Of a DNA stretch of 44,429 nt, positions 17,742 through 27,345 are shown piece by piece (the stretch's first letter is position 1; every line of letters starts with the position of its first letter). Under the pieces are notes generated by a model. It did no database searches. It had not been told where the DNA came from and saw nothing but the letters and a program-made list of their open reading frames with translations. This DNA is from an uncultured Desulfovibrio sp. (GTDB lineage Bacteria; Desulfobacterota; Desulfovibrionia; Desulfovibrionales; Desulfovibrionaceae), in the NCBI GenBank assembly GCA_944327285.1, contig CALVHG010000016.1:1-44429 (forward strand), in the 5' to 3' direction. The position numbers and the translations under genes were made by a program.

Positions 17742-19736
17742 AGCGGGCTGGCTCTGATGCGTGCCTGTTCCTTCCTGCACTCGTCCGCCAAAAAGCGGTC
17801 GGGCAGCCAGCAATTTTTCCGTCGAGGCAAAAAGATAGAGCACGTCTCCGGCATTCAGCGTGCATTCCGGATCCGGCGTAGCGATCATTTCCTTGTCCCG
17901 CAGAATCGCCACCACCGTCAGGCCGTGGCTGCGCCGCAGATTACTTTCGCAAAGCCGCACGCCGCAGAGGGGCGAATCCGCGCACAGACGTATGGCCTGA
18001 ACGCCGATCTCCGGCAGTCTGTCCACCATTTCCGTCAGATTGCTGACCCCGGCGCTCATACGCCGAATCATGCGGTAATTAGCCCGCCGCAACCGCGCGG
18101 AAAAGGCCTCGATATTCTGCTGAGGCACCAGATAGCGCGAAAGAACCTGACTGAACACCTCGATGGACGATTCAAACTCTTCGGCAATGACAACATCCGC
18201 GCCCAGACGCCGCAGAGGCGCAACCTCGGTCACAAAGCGCGTGCGCGCCACGATGAAGAGGTTGGGATTCATGCTGCGGGCTTCCTCGGTGATGGCCCGC
18301 ACCGCCGCCGGATCGGAAATGATGATGGCCAGCACGCGGGCCTTATCCACGCCCAGATGCTCCAGCACAACAGGCTGAGAGGCATCGCCGTGCATAATGG
18401 GTTCCGAATCCTTGTAGCGATTAACCGTATCCGGATTCATTTCCAGAATATTATAGGCAATGCCGGATTCCTTCGCCACCAGCGCAAGATGCTTGCCGCT
18501 GATGCCGAAGCCCACAATAATCAGATGATCCTGCAACGCGCAGGCAGAAGAAGACGTTTCTTCCTCTTCCTTGATCTTACGCCAGCGCATGATGGCGCCG
18601 CTGATACGCGGCGCAAGGGAAATAAGCAGCGGCGTCAGCATCATGGTCAGCACGCTGGCCGCCAGAAAAAGCTGGTACTCCTCCATGCTGAAAAGATGAT
18701 ACGTCAGACCGGACGCCGCCAGCACAAAGGAAAATTCCCCGACCTGCGCCAGCGCAAGACCGCTGAAAACCGCCGTGTGCAGAGGATAGCCCTGCATGAG
18801 CGCCGCCGGCAGAGAAAGAAGAAATTTCACAATAATGAAGACGGCGGTGAAGGCCAGAATGGAGCCCATGTGGTTCAGGAAGAAGCCCACATCCAGCATC
18901 ATGCCCACGGAGATGAAAAAGAGACTGAGAAAAATATCTCTGTAGGGCAGCACGCCAGAAACGACGCTCATACTGTAAGGCGAACGAGCCAGCAGCAGGC
19001 CTGCCAGAAAAGCGCCCAGCGAAAAGGAAAGTCCGAGCGATTCCGTAAGCGTGGCAATGCCGAAGCAGAGGGCCAGCGTCGTCATCAGCAGGATTTCCCG
19101 CGCCCGCGTCGCCATAACGGCATCCATAAGCCGGGCCAGTCCGAAATGAGCAGCCAGCAGGACGCCGCCAAGAACGGCAATCACCTTGCCCACGGCAAAC
19201 AGCGCCTCTGTCAACGAAAGCGTCAAAGCTCCGCCCAGCAGAGGAACACACAGCATAAAGGGCGCAACCATGATATCCTGAAAGACAAGGATGGCCAGGG
19301 TAATCCGCCCGACCGGGGTGCTGGTGTAGCCCTTTTTCTGAAAAATCTGCAAGACGATGGCCGACGAGGACAAAGCCGCCAGACAGCCCCAGAAAATCCC
19401 CGACTGTATGCTGGTGCCGTACAGCCAGCAGGCCAGGGCAATAAAGGCCACAGTCAGACCAATCTGCAAACTGCCGCCCATGAACACAGGCCGCTTGAGC
19501 CTGTTGAGCGCATCCACCGACAATTCAATACCGATGGTAAACAACAGCATGGCCACGCCCAGGTCGGCAATCTGGTTGATAATCTCCTGATCTTCCACCA
19601 GTCCCAGCATGGACGGCCCGCACAGTACGCCCGTAAGCAGGAAACCCACCATGGGCATGATTTTCAACTTGTTGCATACGAGACTGACCGCAATGGCCAG
19701 CAGAAAAAGAATGACAAGCTGATGCAACTGTTCCAT
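17739..19736 (-). CDS. Kef/CPA2-type cation:proton antiporter with TrkA domains
   Basis: 665-aa protein with an Na+/H+ exchanger-type core of about twelve helices (residues 1-385), then a cytoplasmic Rossmann TrkA-N domain beginning HLIIVGFGISGKHLA, and a C-terminal TrkA-C domain (about 575-650). This domain order is that of KefB/KefC and related K+ efflux systems, which protect against electrophiles or adjust pH and K+. The strands VEDQEIINQIADLGVAMLLFTIGIEL and SLGAFLAGLLLA are typical family segments. The start at ATG 19736 has GAGG upstream; a TTG 21 bases earlier is less likely. The stop comes from the mini element A. The upstream neighbour on the same strand is the HlyD gene, but repeats lie between. 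Confidence 0.92.
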   Translation of the reverse strand: MEQLHQLVILFLLAIAVSLVCNKLKIMPMVGFLLTGVLCGPSMLGLVEDQEIINQIADLGVAMLLFTIGIELSVDALNRLKRPVFMGGSLQIGLTVAFIALACWLYGTSIQSGIFWGCLAALSSSAIVLQIFQKKGYTSTPVGRITLAILVFQDIMVAPFMLCVPLLGGALTLSLTEALFAVGKVIAVLGGVLLAAHFGLARLMDAVMATRAREILLMTTLALCFGIATLTESLGLSFSLGAFLAGLLLARSPYSMSVVSGVLPYRDIFLSLFFISVGMMLDVGFFLNHMGSILAFTAVFIIVKFLLSLPAALMQGYPLHTAVFSGLALAQVGEFSFVLAASGLTYHLFSMEEYQLFLAASVLTMMLTPLLISLAPRISGAIMRWRKIKEEEETSSSACALQDHLIIVGFGISGKHLALVAKESGIAYNILEMNPDTVNRYKDSEPIMHGDASQPVVLEHLGVDKARVLAIIISDPAAVRAITEEARSMNPNLFIVARTRFVTEVAPLRRLGADVVIAEEFESSIEVFSQVLSRYLVPQQNIEAFSARLRRANYRMIRRMSAGVSNLTEMVDRLPEIGVQAIRLCADSPLCGVRLCESNLRRSHGLTVVAILRDKEMIATPDPECTLNAGDVLYLFASTEKLLAARPLFGGRVQEGTGTHQSQPA

Positions 19737-19765
19737 ACAGAAATGCCTCAAACTCAAAGATATGC

Positions 19766-19793
19766 GGGGGAAGGGGCGCTTTGCCCTTCCCCC
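19766..19793. repeat. Short element B-like hairpin
   Basis: GGGGGAAGGG and CCCTTCCCCC enclose eight bases, matching the arms of element B. A second fragment (GGGGGAAGGATGGGGG, then AGTGTTAAC) lies at 19924-19958, just after the HlyD stop, so the gap appears to hold a decayed B copy. Confidence 0.55.
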
Positions 19794-19962
19794 GGACTTG
19801 CTCGCTCCCGCGCGTCTTGCTCAGAAAAATAAAGCAGGACGGCTGCGCTGCCGCTCTTTCAGGCGACAAACGTCTCCCGGAAAACAGGAGAAGCGGGAAA
19901 AAGACAGGCCGTATCCGGCGCGATGGGGGAAGGATGGGGGCCTGGGGGAGTGTTAACAACCC

Positions 19963-21078
19963 CTAGCGGAAAAATCCTGTTTCCACTTCGCACACGGCAG
20001 GCTGCCCCGGCTTCCAGCCCTTGGCCAGCATGTCTACGCCGGGAATACGGATTCTGGCGGGAACGACATTTTCTCGCGGGCCGTCCCGCTGATCCGGCAT
20101 ATTCAGATTTTCCGCCGGAGCCAGCTCGGCTATTTCGCCGTCCAGACTTTCCTTGCTGCCGCCGATAATAACGCGACAGGGCATTCCCTGTCGCAGTATC
20201 CCGGCCTGTTCCGCCGGGAAGTAGGCAAGAACCCACCAGTACTCGCTGGAAGAAGGCACGATTTCCATCAGGGGCTGCTGCCGCTGCACGGTCTGTCCCT
20301 GCGCTGTCTGCACATGCAGCACAAGCCCGTCCTGCGCGCTGGTCAACACGCCGTCCACCGACGGCAGGCTGCTGCCGGAAGGCGTCTTCACTCCCGCCGC
20401 AGGGCCGGCCACGCGCTTGGCCTTCTGAATTTCGTCGCGCAGGGCCATCACATCCCGCTCGGCCTCGGCCCGCTCCTGATTGGCCTGCTCGAAACGCTTC
20501 TCCGCCTGTTCCAGAGCCGCGCGCGCCTCGGCTTCCTTACGGGCGGCCTTTTCATAGGCAGGGCCGCCGGAAGCCGCCATGCCGCGCAAGGCCAGCTGGG
20601 CCCGCACATGCTCCACGCTCTTCTGTTCGCGCTCTCTGGAGCGCAGCTCTTCTTCATGCCGGGCAATGGTCAGGCGCGACACCATGCCTTCCCATGCCGC
20701 CTGCGCGCGTTGCAGGCGCTCCGTGGCCATCTCGCGCTGCACCATGTCGGAACGCAGCGCGCGCAGATCATGGCCTGCCTGTTCCTGACGGCGCAGCAGG
20801 TCCTCATTGCTCAGACGCAGCAACGCCTGTCCGCTGCTGACGCGCATCCCCTCGTTTACAAAAACATTTTCCACAGGCGCGCTGTACGGCGCCGTCAACA
20901 TCTGACTTTCGGCATCCAGCGCGGCCCAGCGACTTTGCACGGAAGAACCGGAAAGCCAGAGAAGAGCCAGACCGGCCAGAAGCAGGGCCAACAAAAGGAC
21001 AGCCACGGCCAGCAAAAGGCGCGCCCGTTTCCGGGAAGGCTTTTGCGGCGGAACATCCATGGAAAGGACTTCGCCCAT
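19963..21078 (-). CDS. HlyD/EmrA-type membrane fusion protein
   Basis: 371-aa periplasmic adaptor. It has a cytoplasmic N-terminus, one transmembrane helix (about 20-43), a first half-lipoyl segment (LTAPYSAPVENVFVNEGMRVSSG), a long coiled-coil hairpin rich in Glu/Arg/Ala (about 88-225), a second lipoyl half (DGVLTSAQDGLVLHVQTAQGQTVQ), and a beta-barrel domain. Such adaptors couple an inner-membrane ABC, MFS or RND pump to an outer-membrane channel. No pump or TolC-like gene is adjacent, so its partner is unknown. GAGGTG precedes the ATG. Confidence 0.88.
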   Translation of the reverse strand: MGEVLSMDVPPQKPSRKRARLLLAVAVLLLALLLAGLALLWLSGSSVQSRWAALDAESQMLTAPYSAPVENVFVNEGMRVSSGQALLRLSNEDLLRRQEQAGHDLRALRSDMVQREMATERLQRAQAAWEGMVSRLTIARHEEELRSREREQKSVEHVRAQLALRGMAASGGPAYEKAARKEAEARAALEQAEKRFEQANQERAEAERDVMALRDEIQKAKRVAGPAAGVKTPSGSSLPSVDGVLTSAQDGLVLHVQTAQGQTVQRQQPLMEIVPSSSEYWWVLAYFPAEQAGILRQGMPCRVIIGGSKESLDGEIAELAPAENLNMPDQRDGPRENVVPARIRIPGVDMLAKGWKPGQPAVCEVETGFFR

Positions 21079-21094
21079 AGTTTCACCTCAGTGC

Positions 21095-21190
21095 TGGAGC
21101 AACAGGCTTTGAAAGCGGAATATTTCAAAAACGATGCTGCCCGATACGACGAAAAAGGCGTGTTCTCCGCGCCCGGCGCGGGTGTGCGCT
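21095..21190. repeat. Possible decayed element A relic
   Basis: GCTTTGAAAGCGGAATATTTCAAAA, ATACGAC and a following GC-rich stretch keep the order of blocks seen in element A, but with many changes. It would be the only copy close to a gene start (hlyD). The rest of 21190-21503 shows nothing recognisable. Confidence 0.25.
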
Positions 21191-21503
21191 CCCGCGTCCG
21201 TCAGAGCGATTCCCCTTCAAGGCAAAACCGCTCCGCCTGCGGCGGCCATACTCTTCAGAGCGCAACCGCAGGTTTCCAGTCTACGGAGCAACGGCAACTT
21301 TGGCAATCTTGCAAGGGGTCGTTTCTGAAAGGAATCTTGCGTCGCCGCACACTTTTTATCTCCCCTTTCCTGTCCTGCCAAAAGACAACTACCGATTACC
21401 CCAAAAGCCGCCCAGGAGATCTTCGTTCCTTTTTGCCACCTTTCATGCCTGAGATTCCGAACCTTTTCTCATTGCGTACACAACGCGCGAAGACGAAACC
21501 CTC

Positions 21504-21652
21504 TAGAGCGTTTCAACTTTGAAAAAGATGAAACGCGAAGGCGGCAGCACAGAGCCGCCCGGCCAAAAGTGAGCGGAAAAACCGCGCTTTTTCCGCGAAA
21601 CGACAGGCCGTATGGTTTGAAATGCGAAGTATTTCAAACTGAAAATGCTCTA
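21504..21652 (-). repeat. Element A copy 6 (full length, inverted)
   Basis: 149 bp, TAGAGC to GCTCTA, all three hairpins present (hairpin 1 TTTGAAATGC-GAA-GTATTTCAAA, with one G-T pair). Read on the minus strand, its end supplies the TAG stop of the nagZ-like gene. Confidence 0.95.
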
Positions 21653-22816
21653 AAACGTCCGGCGACATGCCCCGCGCAGCGACACCCCCAGCGCCTGCCG
21701 CAACGCCTCTATTCGTTCCCAGGACTGCTGAATGCGCCACAGCGGGATTGAGCCGTCGCGCACCAGCTCCATAAAGGCGGCGTGCACCTTTTCCGGCAGA
21801 TCCGGGTCCGGCTGCGCGGTATTATTGCCGAAAACAAGAATGTCGTTGCCCGCGGCCACAGCCAGCAGCACAATCTGTTTCAGCGTGAAGCGCCGGGCCA
21901 CGGCGTCCATCATAAGATCATCGCTGATGACTACGCCCTGCCATCCCATCTGCCCTCGCAGCAAATCTTCTATGACGGCCGGAGACAGGGAGGCGGGCAG
22001 GCGCGCATCCATACCGCGGTGCGACACATGGCCGACCATAACCATACCGGGCCAGCCTGCGGCAAAACAATCGCGAAAGGGTTGCAGTTCGGCGGCCTGC
22101 CAGGTTTCCGTGATGTCAGCCGCGCCGCGGTGCGTATCAAACCGGGAGCTGCCGTGGCCGGGGAAATGCTTGAGCACGGGAATCACCCCCTCCGCGGCCA
22201 GCCCCTGCCCGAAGGCCCAGGCATGCAGCGACACCGTCTGCGGGCTGGGACTGAAACTGCGGCCAAGGCGGGCAATGACGGGATTGCCGGGATTGGTGTT
22301 CACGTCGGCCACCGGCGCAAGATTCACATTAACGCCGACGGAACGCAGCTCCCTGCCAAGCCGTTCCGCCCGGCCCCAGGTCCGTTCCGGCCGTTCCCTG
22401 CCCATGAGGGACGCCGACGGCAGCGCGGAAAAACCATAGGCAGGCTTGCAGCGGCGGACGTTGCCGCCCTCGTCATCCACGGCAATAAAGGGTGGCAGCG
22501 GAGCCGCCTGCCGCAGAGCCGCCGTCAGCCCGCGCAATTGCTGCGGGGAGCGGATATTGCGCAGGCCGCCGCTGGCCGTATCTTTGTCAAACAGCAGCAC
22601 ATGCCCCACCCTGCCCGCGCGCAGAGCTTTCCAGAAAACAGGATCGTCGGCTTCCTGCGTCCCGCGAAAACCGAGCATCAACATGGAACCGACCATGCGT
22701 TCCGGCGACAGAACCGGCCCGCCCGGCGTCGCGCCTCGCGCAAGATGCGGCAGCAAGGCAAGCAAAAAAGCCAGAATGAAGGCAATAAGACTCAAACGCG
22801 CCATCTGTCCGTTCAT
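21650..22816 (-). CDS. nagZ: Exported beta-N-acetylhexosaminidase (GH3, NagZ-like)
   Basis: 388-aa family 3 glycosidase with the single-domain NagZ layout. It shows VDDEGG (115-118 region), KHFPGHG at 216-222, the acid/base Asp-His dyad in FDTH (D227, H229), and the nucleophile in ISDDLMM (D299). NagZ removes N-acetylglucosamine from muropeptides. Enteric NagZ is cytoplasmic, but this one has a hydrophobic N-terminus (about 8-28) ending ARG-A, so it is probably exported or anchored. The ATG overlaps the TGA of the upstream AI-2E-like gene (ATGA), which implies translational coupling. The stop codon lies in element A copy 6. Confidence 0.88.
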   Translation of the reverse strand: MNGQMARLSLIAFILAFLLALLPHLARGATPGGPVLSPERMVGSMLMLGFRGTQEADDPVFWKALRAGRVGHVLLFDKDTASGGLRNIRSPQQLRGLTAALRQAAPLPPFIAVDDEGGNVRRCKPAYGFSALPSASLMGRERPERTWGRAERLGRELRSVGVNVNLAPVADVNTNPGNPVIARLGRSFSPSPQTVSLHAWAFGQGLAAEGVIPVLKHFPGHGSSRFDTHRGAADITETWQAAELQPFRDCFAAGWPGMVMVGHVSHRGMDARLPASLSPAVIEDLLRGQMGWQGVVISDDLMMDAVARRFTLKQIVLLAVAAGNDILVFGNNTAQPDPDLPEKVHAAFMELVRDGSIPLWRIQQSWERIEALRQALGVSLRGACRRTF

Positions 22817-23904
22817 GCGGAAAGATCCTCCTGCTGTTCAGCGGGTGTCTGTCCCCCCTGCGCAAATTCGTCCATAAAGATCTGCCAGACCGTCACAAAG
22901 AAAACAGCCAGAAGGGGACCGCTGACGAAACCGTCCATGCCGAACATCATGAATCCTCCCAGCGTGGACAACAGCACCATGAAGTCGGGCAGCTTGGTGT
23001 CGCGCCCCACCAGCAGCGGCCGCAGCACATTGTCCGCCAGACCGATGACAAAGACGCCATAGGCCATGAGCACCAGCCCGGAGACAATATCGCCCGTAAG
23101 CAGCAGATAAACGGCCACGGGAACCCAGACCAGCCCCGCCCCTACCAGCGGAATCAGCGACAGCAGGCTCATGACAACCCCCCAGAGAACGGGAGCCCGT
23201 ATGTCCAGCAGAGCAAAGATGACGCCCCCCAGCGCCCCCTGCGCCATGGCCACCAGCACGCTGCCCTTGATGGTGGCCCGCAGAACTTCCGCAAACTTGC
23301 GGAACAGCAGTTCCTCGCGATGATCGCCGAAAGGAAGCGCCCGAATCAGCAGGGCCCGGAAGCGTTCGCCGTCACGCACGAGGAAGAAGGACAGATAGAG
23401 CATCATGGCCATGTCCACCACCAGATTTACGGTGATGCTTCCCAGCGCCACGGTATTGGAAGCCAGAATGCCGCTGATTTTTACGGCCTGTTCCGACAGC
23501 TTTGCCTTGATGCCCTCAGGGGTGTAGCCGAAGCGTCCCAGCCATTCCAGCGCCCCCGGCACGGCCTGTCGCAAGCGCTCCACAATATCCGAAAGCGCGT
23601 GGGCGTCGCCGCTCAGCCGAGCGTAAAGCTGGCTTATTTCATGCGCGCAGGTATAAAAAAGATAGACGCAGGGCACGACAATGACCACAAGGCTTGCCAG
23701 CACGCACAGCAGGGAGGCTGTCGTCGGCCCCAGCCCCCGCCGCAGAAGAAAGACAAAAAGCGGCCGACTCAGCAGACCGATGACCACAGCCCAGAAAATA
23801 ATGTTAAAGAAAGGGCCCAGCATCCAGAAAAACAGAATGCTCGTGGCGGCAAGCAACAGCAGAAAGGCGCGATCCTCAAAACGTGTGCTGACAGGGGCTG
23901 ACAT
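22813..23904 (-). CDS. AI-2E/PerM-family membrane transporter
   Basis: 363-aa polytopic protein of the YdiK/TqsA/PerM family, eight or so helices, with LSLIPLVGAGLVWVPVAVYLLLTG and the C-terminal GLADNVLRPLLVGRDTKLPDFMVLLSTLGG signature that defines the family. Members export AI-2, act as Na+/H+ antiporters, or are uncharacterised; substrate cannot be assigned. The gene overlaps nagZ by four bases and is expressed with it. It is divergent from hldE with 144 bp between starts. No strong ribosome site is visible at the ATG. Confidence 0.9.
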   Translation of the reverse strand: MSAPVSTRFEDRAFLLLLAATSILFFWMLGPFFNIIFWAVVIGLLSRPLFVFLLRRGLGPTTASLLCVLASLVVIVVPCVYLFYTCAHEISQLYARLSGDAHALSDIVERLRQAVPGALEWLGRFGYTPEGIKAKLSEQAVKISGILASNTVALGSITVNLVVDMAMMLYLSFFLVRDGERFRALLIRALPFGDHREELLFRKFAEVLRATIKGSVLVAMAQGALGGVIFALLDIRAPVLWGVVMSLLSLIPLVGAGLVWVPVAVYLLLTGDIVSGLVLMAYGVFVIGLADNVLRPLLVGRDTKLPDFMVLLSTLGGFMMFGMDGFVSGPLLAVFFVTVWQIFMDEFAQGGQTPAEQQEDLSA

Positions 23905-24048
23905 GAAGCGGACTCGACAGGAAAAAGGGTGAAAAAATCTCTTCAGCTATACCGCAGAAGCCCCATGCCCGCAACAGGAGCGCAGCGCGTTGACGGATGC
24001 ATGCCCGCTGGGCTACTCCATTACGGCAAGTCCTCTGCCGGAGAAATC

Positions 24049-25509
24049 ATGATACCCGACTTTACTCACACCCGCCTGCTTGTTGTAGGCGACGCCATGC
24101 TGGATGTGTATGTGGAAACCGAGGTGCGCCGCATCTCCCCTGAGGCTCCGGTGCCCGTTGCGGACGTGCGCTCCCGCTGGAGCGTTCCCGGCGGCGCGGC
24201 CAATGTGGCGCGCAATCTGGTTTCGCTGGGATGCCGCGCCTCGCTGCTGGCCCTGTGCGGCGCGGATACCGCTGCCGCAACGCTGCGGCAGCGTCTGGAC
24301 GAGGGCGGCATCGACGCGACGCTGATCGCCTCTTCCGAACGCCCCACTACCGGCAAGACTCGCATCGTTACTCACGGGCAGCAGCTGCTGCGCATGGACG
24401 AAGAGGCGCGCCGTCCTCTCTCGCCGCAAGAATATGCCGCGCTGAAAGCGGCTCTGCCCGCGGCGCTGGAGGGGTGTCATGCCGTTATTCTTTCCGACTA
24501 CGGCAAGGGCGTTCTCCTGCGCTGTCAGGACGGTTCCTGTCTTGCCGGAGATGTCATTGCCGCCTGCGCGGCCCGCGGCATTCCCGTTCTGGCGGATCCC
24601 AAGCTGGACGACTGGAACCGCTATGCCGGAGCGGAATGCATTACGCCCAACAGCGCCGAGTTTGCCGCCGTTTCGGTCTGCGCCGGAGAAGCGCGGGAAG
24701 AGATGGAGCGCGAGGCCCGCGCCCTGTGCCGCCGCATTGCCGTGCCCCGGCTGCTGCTGACCAGAGGAGCGCGGGGCATGGCCCTGTTTGAAGAGGAACA
24801 GGAACCGCTCTTCATCAAGGCCGAAGCCCGGCAGGTTGTGGACGTTTCCGGAGCCGGAGACACCGTGATCGCCGTGCTGGCGGCCTGTCGCGCCAGCGGC
24901 CTTTCTTATAAGGAAGCGGCCCGCTGCGCCAACGCCGCCGCGGGCATGGTCGTCTGCAAGGCGGGCACCAGCCCCGTGAGCCGCGCCGAATTTCTCTATG
25001 CCGTTCGACGCGACGGCGGCAGCACGCCCAAAATCATGGACCTGCCGCAACTGCGCGAACTTGTCGCCTTCTGGAAACAGCAGGGGCAGCGCATCGTTTT
25101 TACCAACGGCTGTTTCGATATTCTGCACAAGGGCCATATAATGCTCCTGCATGAGGCGGCGACGCAGGGCGACAAACTTGTGGTTGCCATCAATTCCGAC
25201 GCATCCGTGCGTCGCCTCAAGGGCGAAAGCCGCCCGGTACAGGACGAACAAAGCCGCGCTCTGCTCATCGCCGCCCTTCAGGACGTGGACGCCGTCACCA
25301 TCTTTGAGGAAGACACGCCCCTGCGTCTTGTCGAAAGTCTGCTTCCCGACGTGCTGGTCAAGGGCAGCGATTATTCCGTGGAAAACGTCATAGGAGCCGA
25401 CGTGGTTCAGGCTCACGGCGGGCGCGTGCATCTGGCCCGCCTGCAGGACGGCTACAGCACAACCGGCATCTGCCGCAGAATTTCGGACAGCGGAGAACAG
25501 CCCCGGTAG
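24049..25509 (+). CDS. hldE: Bifunctional heptose 7-phosphate kinase / heptose 1-phosphate adenylyltransferase
   Basis: 486-aa enzyme making ADP-heptose for the LPS inner core: it phosphorylates D-glycero-beta-D-manno-heptose 7-phosphate at C1 and later adenylylates the product. The N-terminal ribokinase-like domain has GGAANVARNL and the catalytic GAGDT at 268-272. The C-terminal nucleotidyltransferase has TNGCFDILHKGH with the HxGH motif at 360-363. Length matches the fused E. coli enzyme. The ATG at 24049 is preceded by GGAGA; an upstream in-frame ATG at 23929 is unlikely. Other LPS heptose genes are not adjacent. Confidence 0.95.
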   Translation: MIPDFTHTRLLVVGDAMLDVYVETEVRRISPEAPVPVADVRSRWSVPGGAANVARNLVSLGCRASLLALCGADTAAATLRQRLDEGGIDATLIASSERPTTGKTRIVTHGQQLLRMDEEARRPLSPQEYAALKAALPAALEGCHAVILSDYGKGVLLRCQDGSCLAGDVIAACAARGIPVLADPKLDDWNRYAGAECITPNSAEFAAVSVCAGEAREEMEREARALCRRIAVPRLLLTRGARGMALFEEEQEPLFIKAEARQVVDVSGAGDTVIAVLAACRASGLSYKEAARCANAAAGMVVCKAGTSPVSRAEFLYAVRRDGGSTPKIMDLPQLRELVAFWKQQGQRIVFTNGCFDILHKGHIMLLHEAATQGDKLVVAINSDASVRRLKGESRPVQDEQSRALLIAALQDVDAVTIFEEDTPLRLVESLLPDVLVKGSDYSVENVIGADVVQAHGGRVHLARLQDGYSTTGICRRISDSGEQPR

Positions 25510-25523
25510 CCTGCCCGCCTGCA

Positions 25524-25646
25524 TAGAACATTTTCCCATACGACCTGTCGTTTCGCGGAAAAAACGCGGTTTTTCCGCTCGCTTCGGGCCGGGCGGCGCT
25601 GTGCCGCCGCCTCGCGTTTCACCTTTTTCAAAGTTGAAACGCTCTG
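25524..25646 (+). repeat. Element A copy 7 (hairpin 1 cleanly deleted)
   Basis: Left end TAGAACATTTTC runs straight into CCATACGACCTGTCG; the hairpin 1 segment is absent while hairpins 2 and 3 and the right arm are intact (end GCTCTG). It starts 14 bp after the hldE stop. Confidence 0.9.
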
Positions 25647-26280
25647 GAGGCCGAGCGGACAACCGGAGAGCTGACGACTGGCGGCAACGGCGTTGTCATC
25701 GCGCGGCCGGAAAAAATCGGCGCGCTTGAGAACGGCAAAAGGGACCGGTGTCCCACGACGCGTATCGCGTCCAGATTTGCCGGACACGCTGCCGCCCCGT
25801 CTCTGCCTCCCTTGCGGCATCGAAGTATTTTCTTGCCTTTTTCAAAAAACGGGCATAAGTAGAAAAGTTCATTGCGAGTTTTATCTGTCGTTCTATAAGG
25901 GCGACACGCCGGGAAAGCTCTTTTCGCTCACCGGCACGGTTTCCGATTCCCTTTCTGACCATGAAACAGAACCTCTTCTCTTCCCTTCCTCTCGCCGCAC
26001 ACTGCCGTCATCGCTGCGCCCAGTGTCACATGTGGCGTTCCGTGCGCTGCTCGGCAACGCGCCGCTCTTCCCGCCGGGGCCCCTAGCCCCCCTCCTCTTC
26101 TTTTCTTTTTTCTTACGGTTCACGCGCGATACTCGTCGCCGTCAGTCCGTCACGCTTCGTGCTGAAGAGCAGGAAGCGCGGATGTGCTGTTGTTTCGTCC
26201 GGTAGAGCGCGCTGACTTCCTCTTTTCTGTTTCCGCCTCCGGCGGCAACACATCCTTTTTTGCTTTTTTCAGGAGATATC
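25647..26280. other. Intergenic region, no confident gene
   Basis: Holds GACGCG/CGCGTC and GGGAC/GTCCC hairpins near 25741-25771 and pyrimidine-rich tracts at 26080-26120 and 26215-26270. The only candidate gene is a short minus-strand frame (separate entry). Confidence 0.5.
25696..25962 (-). CDS. Candidate small basic protein, unknown
   Basis: 88-codon frame with GAGG nine bases before its ATG. The product is rich in Arg and Lys (KLAMNFSTYARFLKKARKYF). It uses AGA, ATA and CGA codons that neighbours avoid, so it could be a horizontally acquired remnant or simply non-coding. I recognise no family. Confidence 0.22.
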   Translation of the reverse strand: MVRKGIGNRAGERKELSRRVALIERQIKLAMNFSTYARFLKKARKYFDAAREAETGRQRVRQIWTRYASWDTGPFCRSQARRFFPAAR

Positions 26281-26979
26281 ATGTCCGCAGCTCTGTGGTT
26301 TCGTCGTTGTCTGGGTTTCTGCATCGGTATGTGCTTTTCCTCGCTGGGCCTTGCGCTCATCACCAACACCAATCTGGGAACCACGCCCATTACGAGCCTG
26401 CCCGTTGCCCTGAATGCGCTGGCCCCGCTCAGCATCGGCGGCTATACGGTCATCGTCAGCGTCCTTTTTATCGGCGTGGAAAAACTGATTCTTGGCAAAC
26501 ATTTCAGCCTTGCCAATATTCTCCAGATGCCCCCCGTCTTTCTTTTCGGCCTGTTCATTGACTGCTGGATGAATGTCACCGCGCAGGTGGGACTGCTTCC
26601 CTACTGGGAACGCCTCTGCGTCCTGCTGTCCGGCATCGCGGTTCTCGCGGCCGGCATCAACCTTCAGGTTGTAAGCAACGCCGTTGTGCTGCCCGGCGAA
26701 GGCATTGTGCTGGCTCTTGCCTTTCGGACGCGGCACAGCTTCGGCAGCATCAAAACACTGGTGGATTCCAGCCTGGTTGCGTCCGCGGCGCTGGTAAGCT
26801 GGTTCGGCCTGGGAACGGTCGTCGGCCTGCGAGAAGGCACGCTGGTTTCCGCACTGCTGACCGGCATTTTCGCCCGTATGCTCGGCTCCAGCGTCAGCAA
26901 ACTCGCTCCGCTCTTTGCCGCTCCCGCCGCGGCGGAAAATGCCGACGCCCCCCTCAAGGAAGCCGAAGCCAAGCAGTAA
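26281..26979 (+). CDS. YczE/YitT-like integral membrane protein
   Basis: 232-aa protein with about five to six transmembrane helices. The start GLALITNTNLGTTPITSLP and VLPGEGIVLALAFRTRHSFGSIKTLVD resemble the YczE-type membrane proteins of unknown function often found near transport or regulatory genes. The ATG has a perfect AGGAG seven bases upstream. The C-terminal tail is Ala/Glu-rich. No operon partner. Confidence 0.8.
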   Translation: MSAALWFRRCLGFCIGMCFSSLGLALITNTNLGTTPITSLPVALNALAPLSIGGYTVIVSVLFIGVEKLILGKHFSLANILQMPPVFLFGLFIDCWMNVTAQVGLLPYWERLCVLLSGIAVLAAGINLQVVSNAVVLPGEGIVLALAFRTRHSFGSIKTLVDSSLVASAALVSWFGLGTVVGLREGTLVSALLTGIFARMLGSSVSKLAPLFAAPAAAENADAPLKEAEAKQ

Positions 26980-27060
26980 ACCAGATAAGACAACGAGGGG
27001 AAAACTCCTCGTACAAATTGCCCGAAAAACGGGAGCGGCTCTGCCGTCACTTCAATATAT

Positions 27061-27090
27061 AAAGGCCCGCCGGATATCCGGCGGGCCTTT
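27061..27090. terminator. Bidirectional intrinsic terminator
   Basis: A 30-base perfect palindrome: AAAGGCCCGCCGGAT and its complement. It lies 82 bp past the YczE-like gene. A CGAGG/CCTCG hairpin precedes it at 26993-27012. Confidence 0.7.
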
Positions 27091-27131
27091 GACGTCTTAG
27101 AAACCACAACTTCACGACCATCACAGCTTAC

Positions 27132-27279
27132 TAGAGCATTTTCAGTTTGAAACGCTGTATGTTTCAAGCCATACCGCCTGTCGTTTCGCGGAAAAAACGC
27201 GGTTTTTCCGCTCACTTTGGGCCGGGCGGCGCTGTGCCGCCGCCTCGCGTTTTACCGTTTTCAAAGCTAAAACGCTCTA
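27132..27279 (+). repeat. Element A copy 8 (full length)
   Basis: 148 bp, TAGAGC to GCTCTA, with drifted right arm (TTTACCGTTTTCAAAGCTAAAACG). It lies between the convergent YczE-like gene and tRNA-Arg. Confidence 0.95.
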
Positions 27280-27345
27280 TGGATGGGCACTCCGCCCTCT
27301 TTTTCTGGCAAGCCGCGCGGGGAATGGTGCGGGGAAAAGAAAAGA

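Noticed and set aside
25961..26086. 41-codon plus-strand frame containing CAQCH, a possible haem motif
   Set aside because: No ribosome site, no signal peptide, Arg-rich random-looking composition; a single CxxCH can occur by chance.
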